Part shown: positions 7,945-16,189 of the stretch, in pieces
How the letters are laid out: each line of letters opens with the position of its first letter
Position numbering within the stretch: position 1 is the first letter of the stretch
DNA from: an uncultured Prevotella sp.
Lineage (GTDB): Bacteria > Bacteroidota > Bacteroidia > Bacteroidales > Bacteroidaceae
Direction: 5' to 3'
DNA: 34,824 nucleotides
NCBI GenBank assembly: GCA_947304695.1
Contig: CAMZBS010000012.1
Coordinates: 1 to 34,824 of the forward strand
Notes under the pieces: generated by a model
Databases searched by the model: none
Told to the model about the DNA's origin: nothing
What the model saw: only the letters and a program-made list of their open reading frames with translations
Made by a program: the position numbers and the translations under genes

Positions 7945-10900
7945 ATGATGAAGAAAACTATTATTCTGTTTGTACTGGGAATCTTCATGGCTGCCGGTAT
8001 GCAGGCACAGCGTGTCATAGACCGGCTGAACCGTGGTCTGGTGGCTATTCCGCAGGGCGACAAGGACGGGCAGGACACCCGTTACGGCACCTCGGGATCG
8101 GGCATCTTCGTGCAGTGGCGCATACTGCCTACTGAGTATTTCGACACGAAGTACAATCTGTATCGCAATGGTACAAAGATCGCCTCTAATCTCACGGTGT
8201 CGAACTATGAGGATGCCAGCGGCTCGAAGACCAGTCTTTACAAAGTGATTCCCGTGGTACGGGGCGTGGAGAGGAAAGATCTGGCCTCTGAAGAGGTGCA
8301 GTCCTGGAATCACCAGTACTGGGACATTCCCGTGAAGCCGGTGGTGGGTCGTGATGGTACGACCGTAACAGGCTATTCGCTGAACGATTGCTCAGTGGCT
8401 GATGTCGATGGCGATGGCCAGATGGAGTTTGTGGTGAAGCGCCGCAACGACATTGGCGAAGGTGCGAATGTTCTGCGCAGTGCCAGCAACCGCAACTGCT
8501 TCAACCTGCATGAGTGTTACAAAATGGACGGAACCCGTTTGTGGTGGATTGATATGGGACCCAATCTGATGTCTGGCCCCGATGAACAGTTCGACCTTAT
8601 TCTATATGACTGGGATCAGGACGGCAAAGCTGAGGCCGTGATGCGCGGCAGCGACAACATGATTATCCACACCGCTACTGGAAAGGACATTAAGATTGGC
8701 AACATGACAACTGGCTTCGGTGTGGATCGTCCTGAATATATGGGCGTAGGCAATGAGTACCTGCTCTATCTGAACGGAGAGACGGGTGAGCCTTACGGCT
8801 GGGACGGCAAGGACAACTGGACACCTGCGGCCTACCCGTTGCCGCAGTTTGAAGAAGGTGAGACCAAGGGCGACGCCGGTATATGGGGTGATTTGGGCCA
8901 CCGCATGCAGAAGCACTATTTTGGCGCACCTTACATCGACGGCCGTAATCCTGCCATCTTCCTGGGACGTGGCTGTTATACACGCCATAAGTTCTGCGCG
9001 CTCAGCGTCAATCCCGAAACTCACGAACTCACACAGCTTTGGCGCTGGAACTGCTATCAGGGCGGTTCTCCCTGGTTCGGCAATGGTTTCCATAACTATC
9101 AGATAGCTGATGTAGACATGGACGGACGCGACGAGATCGTGTTCGGTTCAATGGTGATTGACGACACAGGCTACGGCCTTGCCACTACAGGCTTCGGTCA
9201 TGGCGACGCCCAGCACTGTGGCGATTTCGACCCTTACCGTTGGGGACTGGAGCAGTTCGTCTGTCTGGAGAGTGCTGCCGTGCCGGGTGTGGCCTATACC
9301 AACGCTACTACCGGTGATCTGCGCTACGTGAACGGTACGGGTGGTGACAACGGTCGCTGCATGGCTGGCAACTTCCTGGGCACCTATCCTGGCGGTATCG
9401 GCATTTCTGGCGGTGCCATCAGTCTGGTGGCCGACAGGGTGATGGATGGCGTCGGAGGATGGAGCGATGACCATGTGAACATGCGAGTCTATTGGGACGG
9501 CGACCTTCTCGACGAATTTATGGACTCACCGGGTACAGAAAAGTCACCTTGCGTTTATAAGGCACCCGGACAGGCCGAGGTGGGAACGGAACGCGGTACT
9601 TATCCCAACGACCGTTGCTGGATGGGAGCAGGCAACCTGAACAACTCGTCGAAAAACAATCCCTGCTTCCTGGGCGACATCTTAGGCGACTGGCGCGAAG
9701 AAATCGTGACCCGTGTGGCTGACGTGCTTCGCATACAGATTACCAGCTATCCTTCAAAGTGGGGCATCACCACGTTGTGGGCCGACCATGAATACCGCAA
9801 TGCCATGACCTGGCAGTCGGTGGGCTACAACCAGCCGCCGCATCCCAGTTTCTTCTTGGGCGAACTGGAGAATATCACCAACTGTCCTCCAGCTGTGACG
9901 CTTGAAGGTCGCAGCGAGGTACAGGGCACCATCTCTTCGACCGATGCTGACGAACAACTGCTTGTGTCGGGCTATGAGGACAAGACCATTGCTGTGACTG
10001 AAGGCGCATCGCCCTGGGTACTCGTGGTGAACACCCCGGCCTGGGTGCAGGGCACTGGTGCTCAGCAGGCCACGACCAGCACTCCCAAACAGCCTAAACA
10101 AAACATCGTTACTTACACCACAACCCTCACGGGCGGTGCCTTTGGCGGTGCCATGCGTCTGGTGAAGCAAGGCGAAGGTGTGCTGGTGCTACCCAATGTG
10201 GTGGAGAAGCATACGGGCAAAACCGACGTGTGGAACGGCACGCTGCAGTTCGACGGAACGATGGAAAGCAGTTCCGTATGGCTGAACCGCCACACCACGC
10301 TTGTGAGCGACGGTGGCAAGTTCATGGCTGGACTGAAGGCCGACTATAATGCTACCATCTATCCCGGCGGACGTGACCATGTGGGCAGCATTACTGCCTC
10401 GAAGCTGCAGTTGGGTTTTGGCTCACGTGTGGTCATCGACGTGCAGGGAACCAATTTCGACCAACTGAATGCTGATGTGCTTGCCATTGAGACCAAGAGC
10501 TGGCAGTACGGTCCCCGATACAAGGCTCCCGTGTTGCAGTTCGTGGGCGATGTGAACATTCCTGCCGGAACCTACGAGATTGCCACCGTAGGAACGCTGA
10601 CCGGAAAGATGTCCGAGATACTTTTAGAAGGTCTTTCCAACGAGGTGAAGGCCACGCTCATCAATGAAGACGGCAAGCTGAAGCTGAAGGTGGAAGAGAT
10701 GCGCGCTGCTGGCAGCGTGACGTGGAACGGCGTGGCCGGCAACAGCACCTGGATTCAGGCTTCTTCAGAAAACTTCCTCTCGGCCACGGGCGAGAGCGTC
10801 TATTCGGCTTTCGACGACGACATTGTGTTCGATGACAATGCTGCCATGACCACCGTGACCATCAAGGGAGCCGTGAGCCCCCGTTCCGTCACGTTCAATA

Positions 10901-12528
10901 ACGAAACGAAGTCCTACACCATCAAGGGCGACAGCATCGTGGGTGGCGGCACCATTACCAAGAACGGAAAGGGCAAGGTGACCATCAGCAACTGGAACCA
11001 CACGGGGACCACGACCATCAACGCAGGCACCCTGTCGGTGGCCATGCTGGCCAACACGGCCGGTCAGGACTGGGGCTCGCTGGGCAACGCTGCTTCGCCC
11101 ATCTATCTGAACGACGGTGCCACGCTGCAAGCCAATGGCGTGATTACCACCGACCAGACCCTGAACCTGCAGGGCGAAGCCACCGTCGATGTGCCGTCGG
11201 GCAAGAGCGTCATCTTCAACAAGTCTATCAAGGGCAGCGGTGCCACGCTCATCAAGACGGGTGCCGGTTCGCTCGAAACAGGTACGCAGACCAATACCTA
11301 TGCCAAGCTTGTGATCAAGGCCGGTACGGTCACGTCGAACAGGTCGGCAGGCAATGTCGATATGCTGCCCAAGACCGTTGAGTTCCAGAACGGTACGCTG
11401 TGGGGCGCCAACATGGAGGATACGCCTGGCGTTACGAACACCACCAACTTCGTGGTGGAGAAGGGGAAGTCGGGCACGTTCTATGCTGCTTATCGCGGCA
11501 CCTATACGGGCAAGCTCACCGGTGAGGGCACGTTCAATGTGCATACTGGTGGCGTGCGCTGCTATTTCGATGGCGACTGGAGCGAGTTTGCTGGCACCGT
11601 CTATGCCTATAAGACCAACCGCCAGAACAAGAAGACCTACGACCCCGTCTGGGCCATTCGCAGTACCAAGGGACTGCCCAAGGCCACACTGAACGTGGCC
11701 AGCGAGGTGAGCGTGAGCAACGAGGGCAAGAACATCCCCGTGGGTAAGTTGGCTGGTTCGGGCTCGCTGAACGGCACCGGCACATGGGTTGTGGGCAGCA
11801 GCGATGCCAACTTCTCGGTGTCGACGCTCACGATTAATTCTCCTGTTGAGAAGCGCGGAACGGGCAAGATGACCTTGACCGTGGGCAAGATGAACGGGGC
11901 TCTCACGGTGAGTGGTGGTACCGTGTCGTTCAACAACACCACGTTCAGTGCCCCCATCCACGGTGCCTATCTCACCACGGTGAAGAATGGTGGCAGCGTT
12001 GTGGGACAGGGCCTGCTCAATGCCATCTCCCTGCAGTCGGGTGCCACGCTCATTCCCTGTGGCTCCACTGCCAACAGCACCACGCCGGGCACCATCAAGT
12101 GCAATTTCAACGCCACCGTTGCTGCTGGTGCCACGGTCGAATTTATTGTGGGCAGCACGACAAACTCCACGATTGAAGCCAAGAACCTGACGTTCAATGG
12201 CACCTTGAAACTCAACGTGTTGCCTGAACACTTGCTGCAAGTGGGCGACGAGCTGAAGCTGTGGACGATCAGCGGCACCTTCACGGGCACTCCCACGCTC
12301 GACCTACCTGCTGGCATCACCTTCGACGACAGCCGTCTGGCCACTGAAGGTGTGCTGGTTGTCACCGATATTGCCGCTGGCATCACCTCTGTGCTGGCCG
12401 ACAAAGATGCCTGCAACGTCTACGACCTGAATGGCCGCCTGGTGCGCCGTCAGGCCACAGCCATCAGCACCGAGGGACTTCCCGCCGGCATCTACATCCG
12501 TGGAGGTCGTAAGGTGGTGGTGAAGTAA
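7945..12528 (+). CDS. PL11 rhamnogalacturonan lyase fused to autotransporter-type beta-helix repeats and sorting tail
   Basis: A 1527-residue secreted protein. The signal peptide ends near A21. Residues about 23-640 are a PL11 lyase module: RLNRGLVAIP (27-36), calcium loop DVDGDG (153-158), DMDGRDE (391-397), GDILGDWREE (577-586) and YNQPPHPSFFLGE (628-640). The module is more divergent than the two minus-strand lyases and lacks their KDGEGNY segment. Residues about 660-1470 are repetitive, Gly/Thr/Asn-rich short strands with units such as GKGKVTISNWNHTGTTTINAGTLSV (in pieces 1008-1032) and GAGSLETGTQTNTYAKLVIKAGTV (about 1106-1129). These are characteristic of the passenger-associated (PATR/autotransporter beta-strand) repeat, here without a translocating barrel. 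The tail 1478-1527 (YDLNGRLVRR, LPAGIYI, KVVVK) resembles a Bacteroidota sorting signal. Predicted role: surface-attached or secreted rhamnogalacturonan degradation, with the beta-helix as stalk or binding surface. A strong terminator follows, so it is probably monocistronic. Confidence 0.88.
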   Translation: MMKKTIILFVLGIFMAAGMQAQRVIDRLNRGLVAIPQGDKDGQDTRYGTSGSGIFVQWRILPTEYFDTKYNLYRNGTKIASNLTVSNYEDASGSKTSLYKVIPVVRGVERKDLASEEVQSWNHQYWDIPVKPVVGRDGTTVTGYSLNDCSVADVDGDGQMEFVVKRRNDIGEGANVLRSASNRNCFNLHECYKMDGTRLWWIDMGPNLMSGPDEQFDLILYDWDQDGKAEAVMRGSDNMIIHTATGKDIKIGNMTTGFGVDRPEYMGVGNEYLLYLNGETGEPYGWDGKDNWTPAAYPLPQFEEGETKGDAGIWGDLGHRMQKHYFGAPYIDGRNPAIFLGRGCYTRHKFCALSVNPETHELTQLWRWNCYQGGSPWFGNGFHNYQIADVDMDGRDEIVFGSMVIDDTGYGLATTGFGHGDAQHCGDFDPYRWGLEQFVCLESAAVPGVAYTNATTGDLRYVNGTGGDNGRCMAGNFLGTYPGGIGISGGAISLVADRVMDGVGGWSDDHVNMRVYWDGDLLDEFMDSPGTEKSPCVYKAPGQAEVGTERGTYPNDRCWMGAGNLNNSSKNNPCFLGDILGDWREEIVTRVADVLRIQITSYPSKWGITTLWADHEYRNAMTWQSVGYNQPPHPSFFLGELENITNCPPAVTLEGRSEVQGTISSTDADEQLLVSGYEDKTIAVTEGASPWVLVVNTPAWVQGTGAQQATTSTPKQPKQNIVTYTTTLTGGAFGGAMRLVKQGEGVLVLPNVVEKHTGKTDVWNGTLQFDGTMESSSVWLNRHTTLVSDGGKFMAGLKADYNATIYPGGRDHVGSITASKLQLGFGSRVVIDVQGTNFDQLNADVLAIETKSWQYGPRYKAPVLQFVGDVNIPAGTYEIATVGTLTGKMSEILLEGLSNEVKATLINEDGKLKLKVEEMRAAGSVTWNGVAGNSTWIQASSENFLSATGESVYSAFDDDIVFDDNAAMTTVTIKGAVSPRSVTFNNETKSYTIKGDSIVGGGTITKNGKGKVTISNWNHTGTTTINAGTLSVAMLANTAGQDWGSLGNAASPIYLNDGATLQANGVITTDQTLNLQGEATVDVPSGKSVIFNKSIKGSGATLIKTGAGSLETGTQTNTYAKLVIKAGTVTSNRSAGNVDMLPKTVEFQNGTLWGANMEDTPGVTNTTNFVVEKGKSGTFYAAYRGTYTGKLTGEGTFNVHTGGVRCYFDGDWSEFAGTVYAYKTNRQNKKTYDPVWAIRSTKGLPKATLNVASEVSVSNEGKNIPVGKLAGSGSLNGTGTWVVGSSDANFSVSTLTINSPVEKRGTGKMTLTVGKMNGALTVSGGTVSFNNTTFSAPIHGAYLTTVKNGGSVVGQGLLNAISLQSGATLIPCGSTANSTTPGTIKCNFNATVAAGATVEFIVGSTTNSTIEAKNLTFNGTLKLNVLPEHLLQVGDELKLWTISGTFTGTPTLDLPAGITFDDSRLATEGVLVVTDIAAGITSVLADKDACNVYDLNGRLVRRQATAISTEGLPAGIYIRGGRKVVVK

Positions 12529-12609
12529 TTCGTCTCTGTGATGAAATGACTCTTCCTTGTGAAGAATCGCATCATCCTGTTGCGGCTGAAGCAAAAGAAG
12601 ATAGAACTG

Positions 12610-12657
12610 AATACGCAAAGCGATGCTATAGTCGCTTTGCGTATTTCTGTTTTTTTT
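12610..12657 (+). terminator. Strong intrinsic terminator after the long PL11 gene
   Basis: A perfect 14-bp stem (12610-12623 with 12632-12645; arm AATACGCAAAGCGA) closes an 8-nt loop. It is followed, after four bases, by an eight-T run (12650-12657). It lies 81 bp after the lyase stop. Confidence 0.9.
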
Positions 12658-12755
12658 ATTTTGGAAAATGGTCCTTTATATTATTAAAAGGTGTAAGACG
12701 GAAGTGCTCAAAGCAAAAAACAAAGCAGAATGGCAAAAAATATTGTCATATTTTC

Positions 12756-12787
12756 TTGCGTTATATCAAGAAAATGTCGTATCTTTG
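12756..12787 (+). promoter_or_regulatory. Bacteroidota promoter (-33 TTG, -7 TATCTTTG)
   Basis: CTTG at 12755-12758 and TATCTTTG at 12780-12787 are separated by 21 bp, close to the TTTG-N19-21-TAnnTTTG consensus. The implied leader is about 65-70 nt and A+T rich, with an A-rich tract just before the ATG at 12862. That is the usual translation-initiation signature in this phylum in place of a Shine-Dalgarno sequence. Confidence 0.7.
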
Positions 12788-12861
12788 CACCCGAAGTATA
12801 TATACCAAAACGTTTGAACTACAATTTTATCTAATTTTATTAATAACTAAATTTAAAGAGT

Positions 12862-15789
12862 ATGAGAAAAAAACTACTTTTAGCTGCTCTTGCAATGGTG
12901 TGCACCACTGGTGCTTTCGCCTATGAAGTGGGCGACTACATCCTGGCACCTCAGCCTCAGAGATTCAAGGTGATGGGCGCTGACCTTGTGAAGAACGGCA
13001 GTTTTGCCGACCAGCTTGATAACTGGACGGAAGACACCGAGGTATGGGGCATTGCAGAGTCTATGGGACCAAATGGCGAGAATGTCGTTGAGAGCAAGGC
13101 GGCCACCGATTCTCCTCTTGCTCAGGAGTGGAGTGTAAGTCAACCTGGTCTGTATGCAGTGTGTTATTACATTCAGAATCTCACAAAGGCTGATGTGAAT
13201 AAGGGTATCACATTGTCAAAGGTAACGACAGCTGGTGAGACTGTGAGCTATAATCATTTTGTTAGTGCTGGCGGCACTTGGGCTATGGTGGTTGATACTA
13301 TCAGCGCACACACTGGTGAGACAATTAGGTTCTCTGCTACAAGCCTGCCTGTAGGAACACAAATAACGAATATTTCGCTTCATGCAGTAGAAGAAGTTTA
13401 TGATGTTCGTATCGTGGAACGCCTGATTGCTTATGCTGAAAAATTGCTTCAGGAACCAGATCTGAGTGAAGGACGTGACGAGTTTGAGGGTATTGTTAGT
13501 GCCATGAAAGAAGCTGTCGCTGATCCTCAGCAAAATGAGGATGCAGAAGCAATGGAAGCACTGATTGCCGACTTTAATACTTATTTTGATGAGTTCATGA
13601 ATAACAATGGTGGTAACACTAATTCAGGCGACTGGTCGACGCATGCTTCGGCAAACTGGAACAACATGAACAATGCTACCATTGCTGGAAGCTGGAAGAG
13701 TGTTGGTGACCGTTGGGGATTCTCCAATATGGGTGCCGATAAAGGTAAAAAGTGGTCTCAGCCTTCTGACTATGTTGGCTATCTGGAGCGTCCTGAAAAT
13801 GATGGCTATGTGGCAACCGCTGCTATTCAGAGAGGTCAGAACCAGTCGGGCACTGTTCGTGGCGTTGTTGTGACCAGAACAGATTTGGAGCCTGGTAAAT
13901 ATTTTATTGCCATTGAGGCTCAGGCTGTTTCTGCAGCTGTTACAAATCCCGGCAATAATGGTTGGCGTTATGATGATGATCACACCCGTGTATGGAGTGG
14001 TCCCAGTATGTTCGTAGGAACTGATACCCTTGTAATGCGTCCTGCAACAGAAGAAGAACTGGCTGCTGCTAATCCTAATTACAAGTACACGGATGTTGCT
14101 GATACGCTGAATGGCTACTACTGGAAGCGTTATTACATGATTGGTGAGGTGAAAGAAGGTGGTACTGTACAGGCAGGTTTCCTCTTCCCCCCCTATTATG
14201 AGGGTGGCTTTAAGGTTAGCTTGCGTAATCCGGAGTTCCGTCAGATCGGTAAGTCTGAGATGCAGTTGAATTGGGAATCTGCTCTTAAGAACGTGTGGAC
14301 TCAGCAGAGAGAACTGGAAAACCGTTTGGCTAATTATCCCACAGATGTTGCTGGATATATTTGGGAGAAAGATTCATTGCAGCGTGCTATTGAGGTTGCT
14401 GAGCCCGTTTTGCTGGCTTCTTATGATCAGGCACCTCAGGACAGTACTTGCAGCATACCTGTGACTGAAGCAGGCATCGCTGAACTGAATGAATTGAAAG
14501 ATGCTCTTTTGGCTCAGGTGAATGCTCTTAGCCGTGCTAAGAACTGGATAATTAATCAGAATGCTGTACAGGATGATATTAAGACTGCTATGGCTAATGG
14601 ACAGGCAGTACTTGACAATCCTTTGAATGCAGATGGCGATGCTGCTGAACGTGCAAAGTTGCAGGCTGCGGTGTCAGCTGCACAGGCTCTCATTGATGGA
14701 ATTACAGAGGTTAATCAGAATGCTGAGTTTAAGGCTGCAATTGCAGAAATAGAAGCTGCTATCGTTTCGTTCAAGATTACATGCGCTTCGCGTCAGAATC
14801 CTGCTGAAATCTCTATCCAGAATGGTGACTTCTCACTTTCTTCTGGTAATAAAACTTCTACCAGCTTTACTGATAATGGTTGGACTTTTACAGGAACGGG
14901 CACCTATAAGCAGTGGCAGTTTGGTACTGCAGGTGTGGCCAGCTACGCTAATCAGTGGCGTGGTAGTACAGTGACCTTGGGTGGTAAGGCACAGCAGACC
15001 GTAACGCTAACAGCTGCTGGCGTTTATGAATATCGTGCTGCGGCTTATGCTACAAATGATAATAATTCTTATCGTATGGCTACGGCTGCTTTGATTTATG
15101 ATGAGAATGAGGTTGTGGTAGATACCACTTTTGATGCAACACCTGTTCGTCTGTTCTTTGGTCTGGATGGTACTCCTGATTCTATTGTGGTGTCAAAATG
15201 CTACGCTCCTCATGGTAATAGCAAGGGTGAAGAAACTGCACCTTTCCGCAATTTGAATGGTAAAACACCTCTGCTTTATTCTGTTTATTATGTGAAGACG
15301 TCTAATGAACCAGAGGTTGTGGAGTTTGGTCTTGAGGCCGATCCTCTTGAAGTGGGCACAGGCTTGAACGCCTTTGGCTTTGGTGATAACCACGTGTTCT
15401 ATGTTGGTGCTGAAGGTGCTTATACTTCTGCATTGGATGCCGATCTGCAGGCTGAGGTGGCTCGTGCAACTGCTTTGATGGCTCAGAATGAGGATGAGTC
15501 GGCTGCTGCTTATTTCTTGAATTATAAGATTAAGCGTTTCCAGGCTGCTGCAGCTTCTGCTGCCACACTGAAAGCCAAACAGAACATTTACCTCAGTTTG
15601 AAGGAACTTGACGATGTGCTCGAAGAGTGTATCAATGAAAGTACTGGCATCAACACTACTGTTGCTACTAACGCAGAAGCATTTGTAAAGGGTATATTTA
15701 CACTTACTGGTGTGAAGGTTGGCAATAGCATGAAGAATTTGAAGAAAGGCCTCTATATTGTTAATGGTAAGAAATATTTGGTGAAGTAA
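12862..15789 (+). CDS. Secreted multi-domain protein with carbohydrate-binding-like modules and helical spacers
   Basis: A 975-residue secreted protein of unknown function. The signal peptide ends near A20 (GAFA-Y). Residues 42-175 begin LVKNGSFADQLDNW, the opening typical of CBM4/9-like jelly-roll modules. Residues 178-250 and 465-640 are Ala/Glu/Lys-rich helical segments resembling FIVAR-type spacers (e.g. AIAEIEAAIVSF at 626-637). Residues 255-460 form another beta-rich domain. Residues 650-850 start IQNGDFSLSSGNK and look like a second jelly-roll module. Residues 857-925 are helical, and the tail 927-975 (GIFTLTGVKV...GLYIVNGKKYLVK) is sorting-signal-like. No catalytic motif was recognised. 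Codons are strongly T-ending (GCT, GGT, CGT) compared with the GC3-rich neighbours, which could mean high expression or a different origin. It has its own promoter and terminator. Best guess: an abundant surface or secreted glycan-binding or cell-adhesion protein. Confidence 0.7.
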   Translation: MRKKLLLAALAMVCTTGAFAYEVGDYILAPQPQRFKVMGADLVKNGSFADQLDNWTEDTEVWGIAESMGPNGENVVESKAATDSPLAQEWSVSQPGLYAVCYYIQNLTKADVNKGITLSKVTTAGETVSYNHFVSAGGTWAMVVDTISAHTGETIRFSATSLPVGTQITNISLHAVEEVYDVRIVERLIAYAEKLLQEPDLSEGRDEFEGIVSAMKEAVADPQQNEDAEAMEALIADFNTYFDEFMNNNGGNTNSGDWSTHASANWNNMNNATIAGSWKSVGDRWGFSNMGADKGKKWSQPSDYVGYLERPENDGYVATAAIQRGQNQSGTVRGVVVTRTDLEPGKYFIAIEAQAVSAAVTNPGNNGWRYDDDHTRVWSGPSMFVGTDTLVMRPATEEELAAANPNYKYTDVADTLNGYYWKRYYMIGEVKEGGTVQAGFLFPPYYEGGFKVSLRNPEFRQIGKSEMQLNWESALKNVWTQQRELENRLANYPTDVAGYIWEKDSLQRAIEVAEPVLLASYDQAPQDSTCSIPVTEAGIAELNELKDALLAQVNALSRAKNWIINQNAVQDDIKTAMANGQAVLDNPLNADGDAAERAKLQAAVSAAQALIDGITEVNQNAEFKAAIAEIEAAIVSFKITCASRQNPAEISIQNGDFSLSSGNKTSTSFTDNGWTFTGTGTYKQWQFGTAGVASYANQWRGSTVTLGGKAQQTVTLTAAGVYEYRAAAYATNDNNSYRMATAALIYDENEVVVDTTFDATPVRLFFGLDGTPDSIVVSKCYAPHGNSKGEETAPFRNLNGKTPLLYSVYYVKTSNEPEVVEFGLEADPLEVGTGLNAFGFGDNHVFYVGAEGAYTSALDADLQAEVARATALMAQNEDESAAAYFLNYKIKRFQAAAASAATLKAKQNIYLSLKELDDVLEECINESTGINTTVATNAEAFVKGIFTLTGVKVGNSMKNLKKGLYIVNGKKYLVK

Positions 15790-15810
15790 TATTTTTTTTA
15801 AGTAATGTTT

Positions 15811-15846
15811 TAGGGGATGCTCGAAAGGGTGTCCCCTATTTTTTTT
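15811..15846 (+). terminator. Intrinsic terminator after the secreted multi-domain protein
   Basis: A 12-bp stem (15811-15822 with 15827-15838, outer TAGGGGA/TCCCCTA, inner part with G-T pairs) is capped by a GAAA tetraloop. It is followed directly by eight T residues (15839-15846). It lies 21 bp after the stop codon. Confidence 0.9.
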
Positions 15847-15886
15847 ACACAAATATTTAACTTTCTCATGGTGGCTATGTGTTGCG

Positions 15887-16004
15887 AATTAACGATTTAC
15901 TATTTACGGTTTTTCGATTTTGTAATTTAACATACGTCATCAGGTGGGTCGAAATAAACCAATAATCAAATAGTCAATAAATCGTAAATTGTCAAATAGT
16001 AAAT
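15887..16004. repeat. A+T-rich inverted-repeat element, possibly dispersed
   Basis: Two inverted pairs interleave. ATTTACTATTT (15895-15905) pairs with AAATAGTAAAT (15994-16004), 11/11. AATTAACGATTTACT (15887-15901) is matched in reverse complement by AATAAATCGTAAATT (15976-15990), 13/15. Because the two units appear in different order on each side, this is not a simple hairpin; it looks like a cluster of related short units. It could be a degenerate interspersed intergenic repeat or a decayed mobile-element end. Confidence 0.5.
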
Positions 16005-16075
16005 GGACATGCGACAATTCTCTTTTCATGATACTGCATTCTTGTTGGCTCTGCAGTTTTTTCTCTATCAATTGT

Positions 16076-16106
16076 TTTGTAATTTCAAACTTATTCTGTA
16101 TTTTTG
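16076..16106 (+). promoter_or_regulatory. Bacteroidota promoter of the nuclease gene
   Basis: TTTG (16076-16079) and TATTTTTG (16099-16106) are separated by 19 bp, a full match to the TTTG-N19-21-TAnnTTTG consensus. Transcription would start near 16112, leaving a leader of about 75-80 nt before the ATG at 16190. Confidence 0.75.
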
Positions 16107-16189
16107 TAGCCAGGAGAAAAACGTCATGCGATGGCGTCTCTCTTGCAAACGCTGAAATAGCATAAGTTTACGTTATAATTTTGTAAGGC

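Larger units (their letters stand above)
12529..12861. other. Intergenic region with terminator and promoter
   Basis: A 333-bp gap. It holds a weak hairpin soon after the lyase stop (TCTTC/GAAGA arms), a strong intrinsic terminator, an A+T-rich stretch, and the promoter and 74-nt leader of the next gene. No convincing small gene: the open frame crossing it has no supporting signal and runs out of phase into the following real gene. Confidence 0.7.
15790..16189. other. Intergenic region with terminator, inverted repeat and promoter
   Basis: A 400-bp gap without a credible gene. In order it holds an intrinsic terminator, an A+T-rich stretch with short inverted repeats, and a near-perfect Bacteroidota promoter for the nuclease gene with a leader of roughly 75 nt. 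Confidence 0.7.

Noticed and set aside
10765..12240. A 491-codon antisense open frame under the long lyase gene
   Set aside because: The sense frame is a recognised protein with repeats. The antisense product is an Arg/Gly/His-rich shadow with no motif.
12546..12926. A 126-codon open frame spanning the terminator and promoter before the secreted protein
   Set aside because: It crosses a strong intrinsic terminator and a promoter, and overlaps the next gene out of frame.
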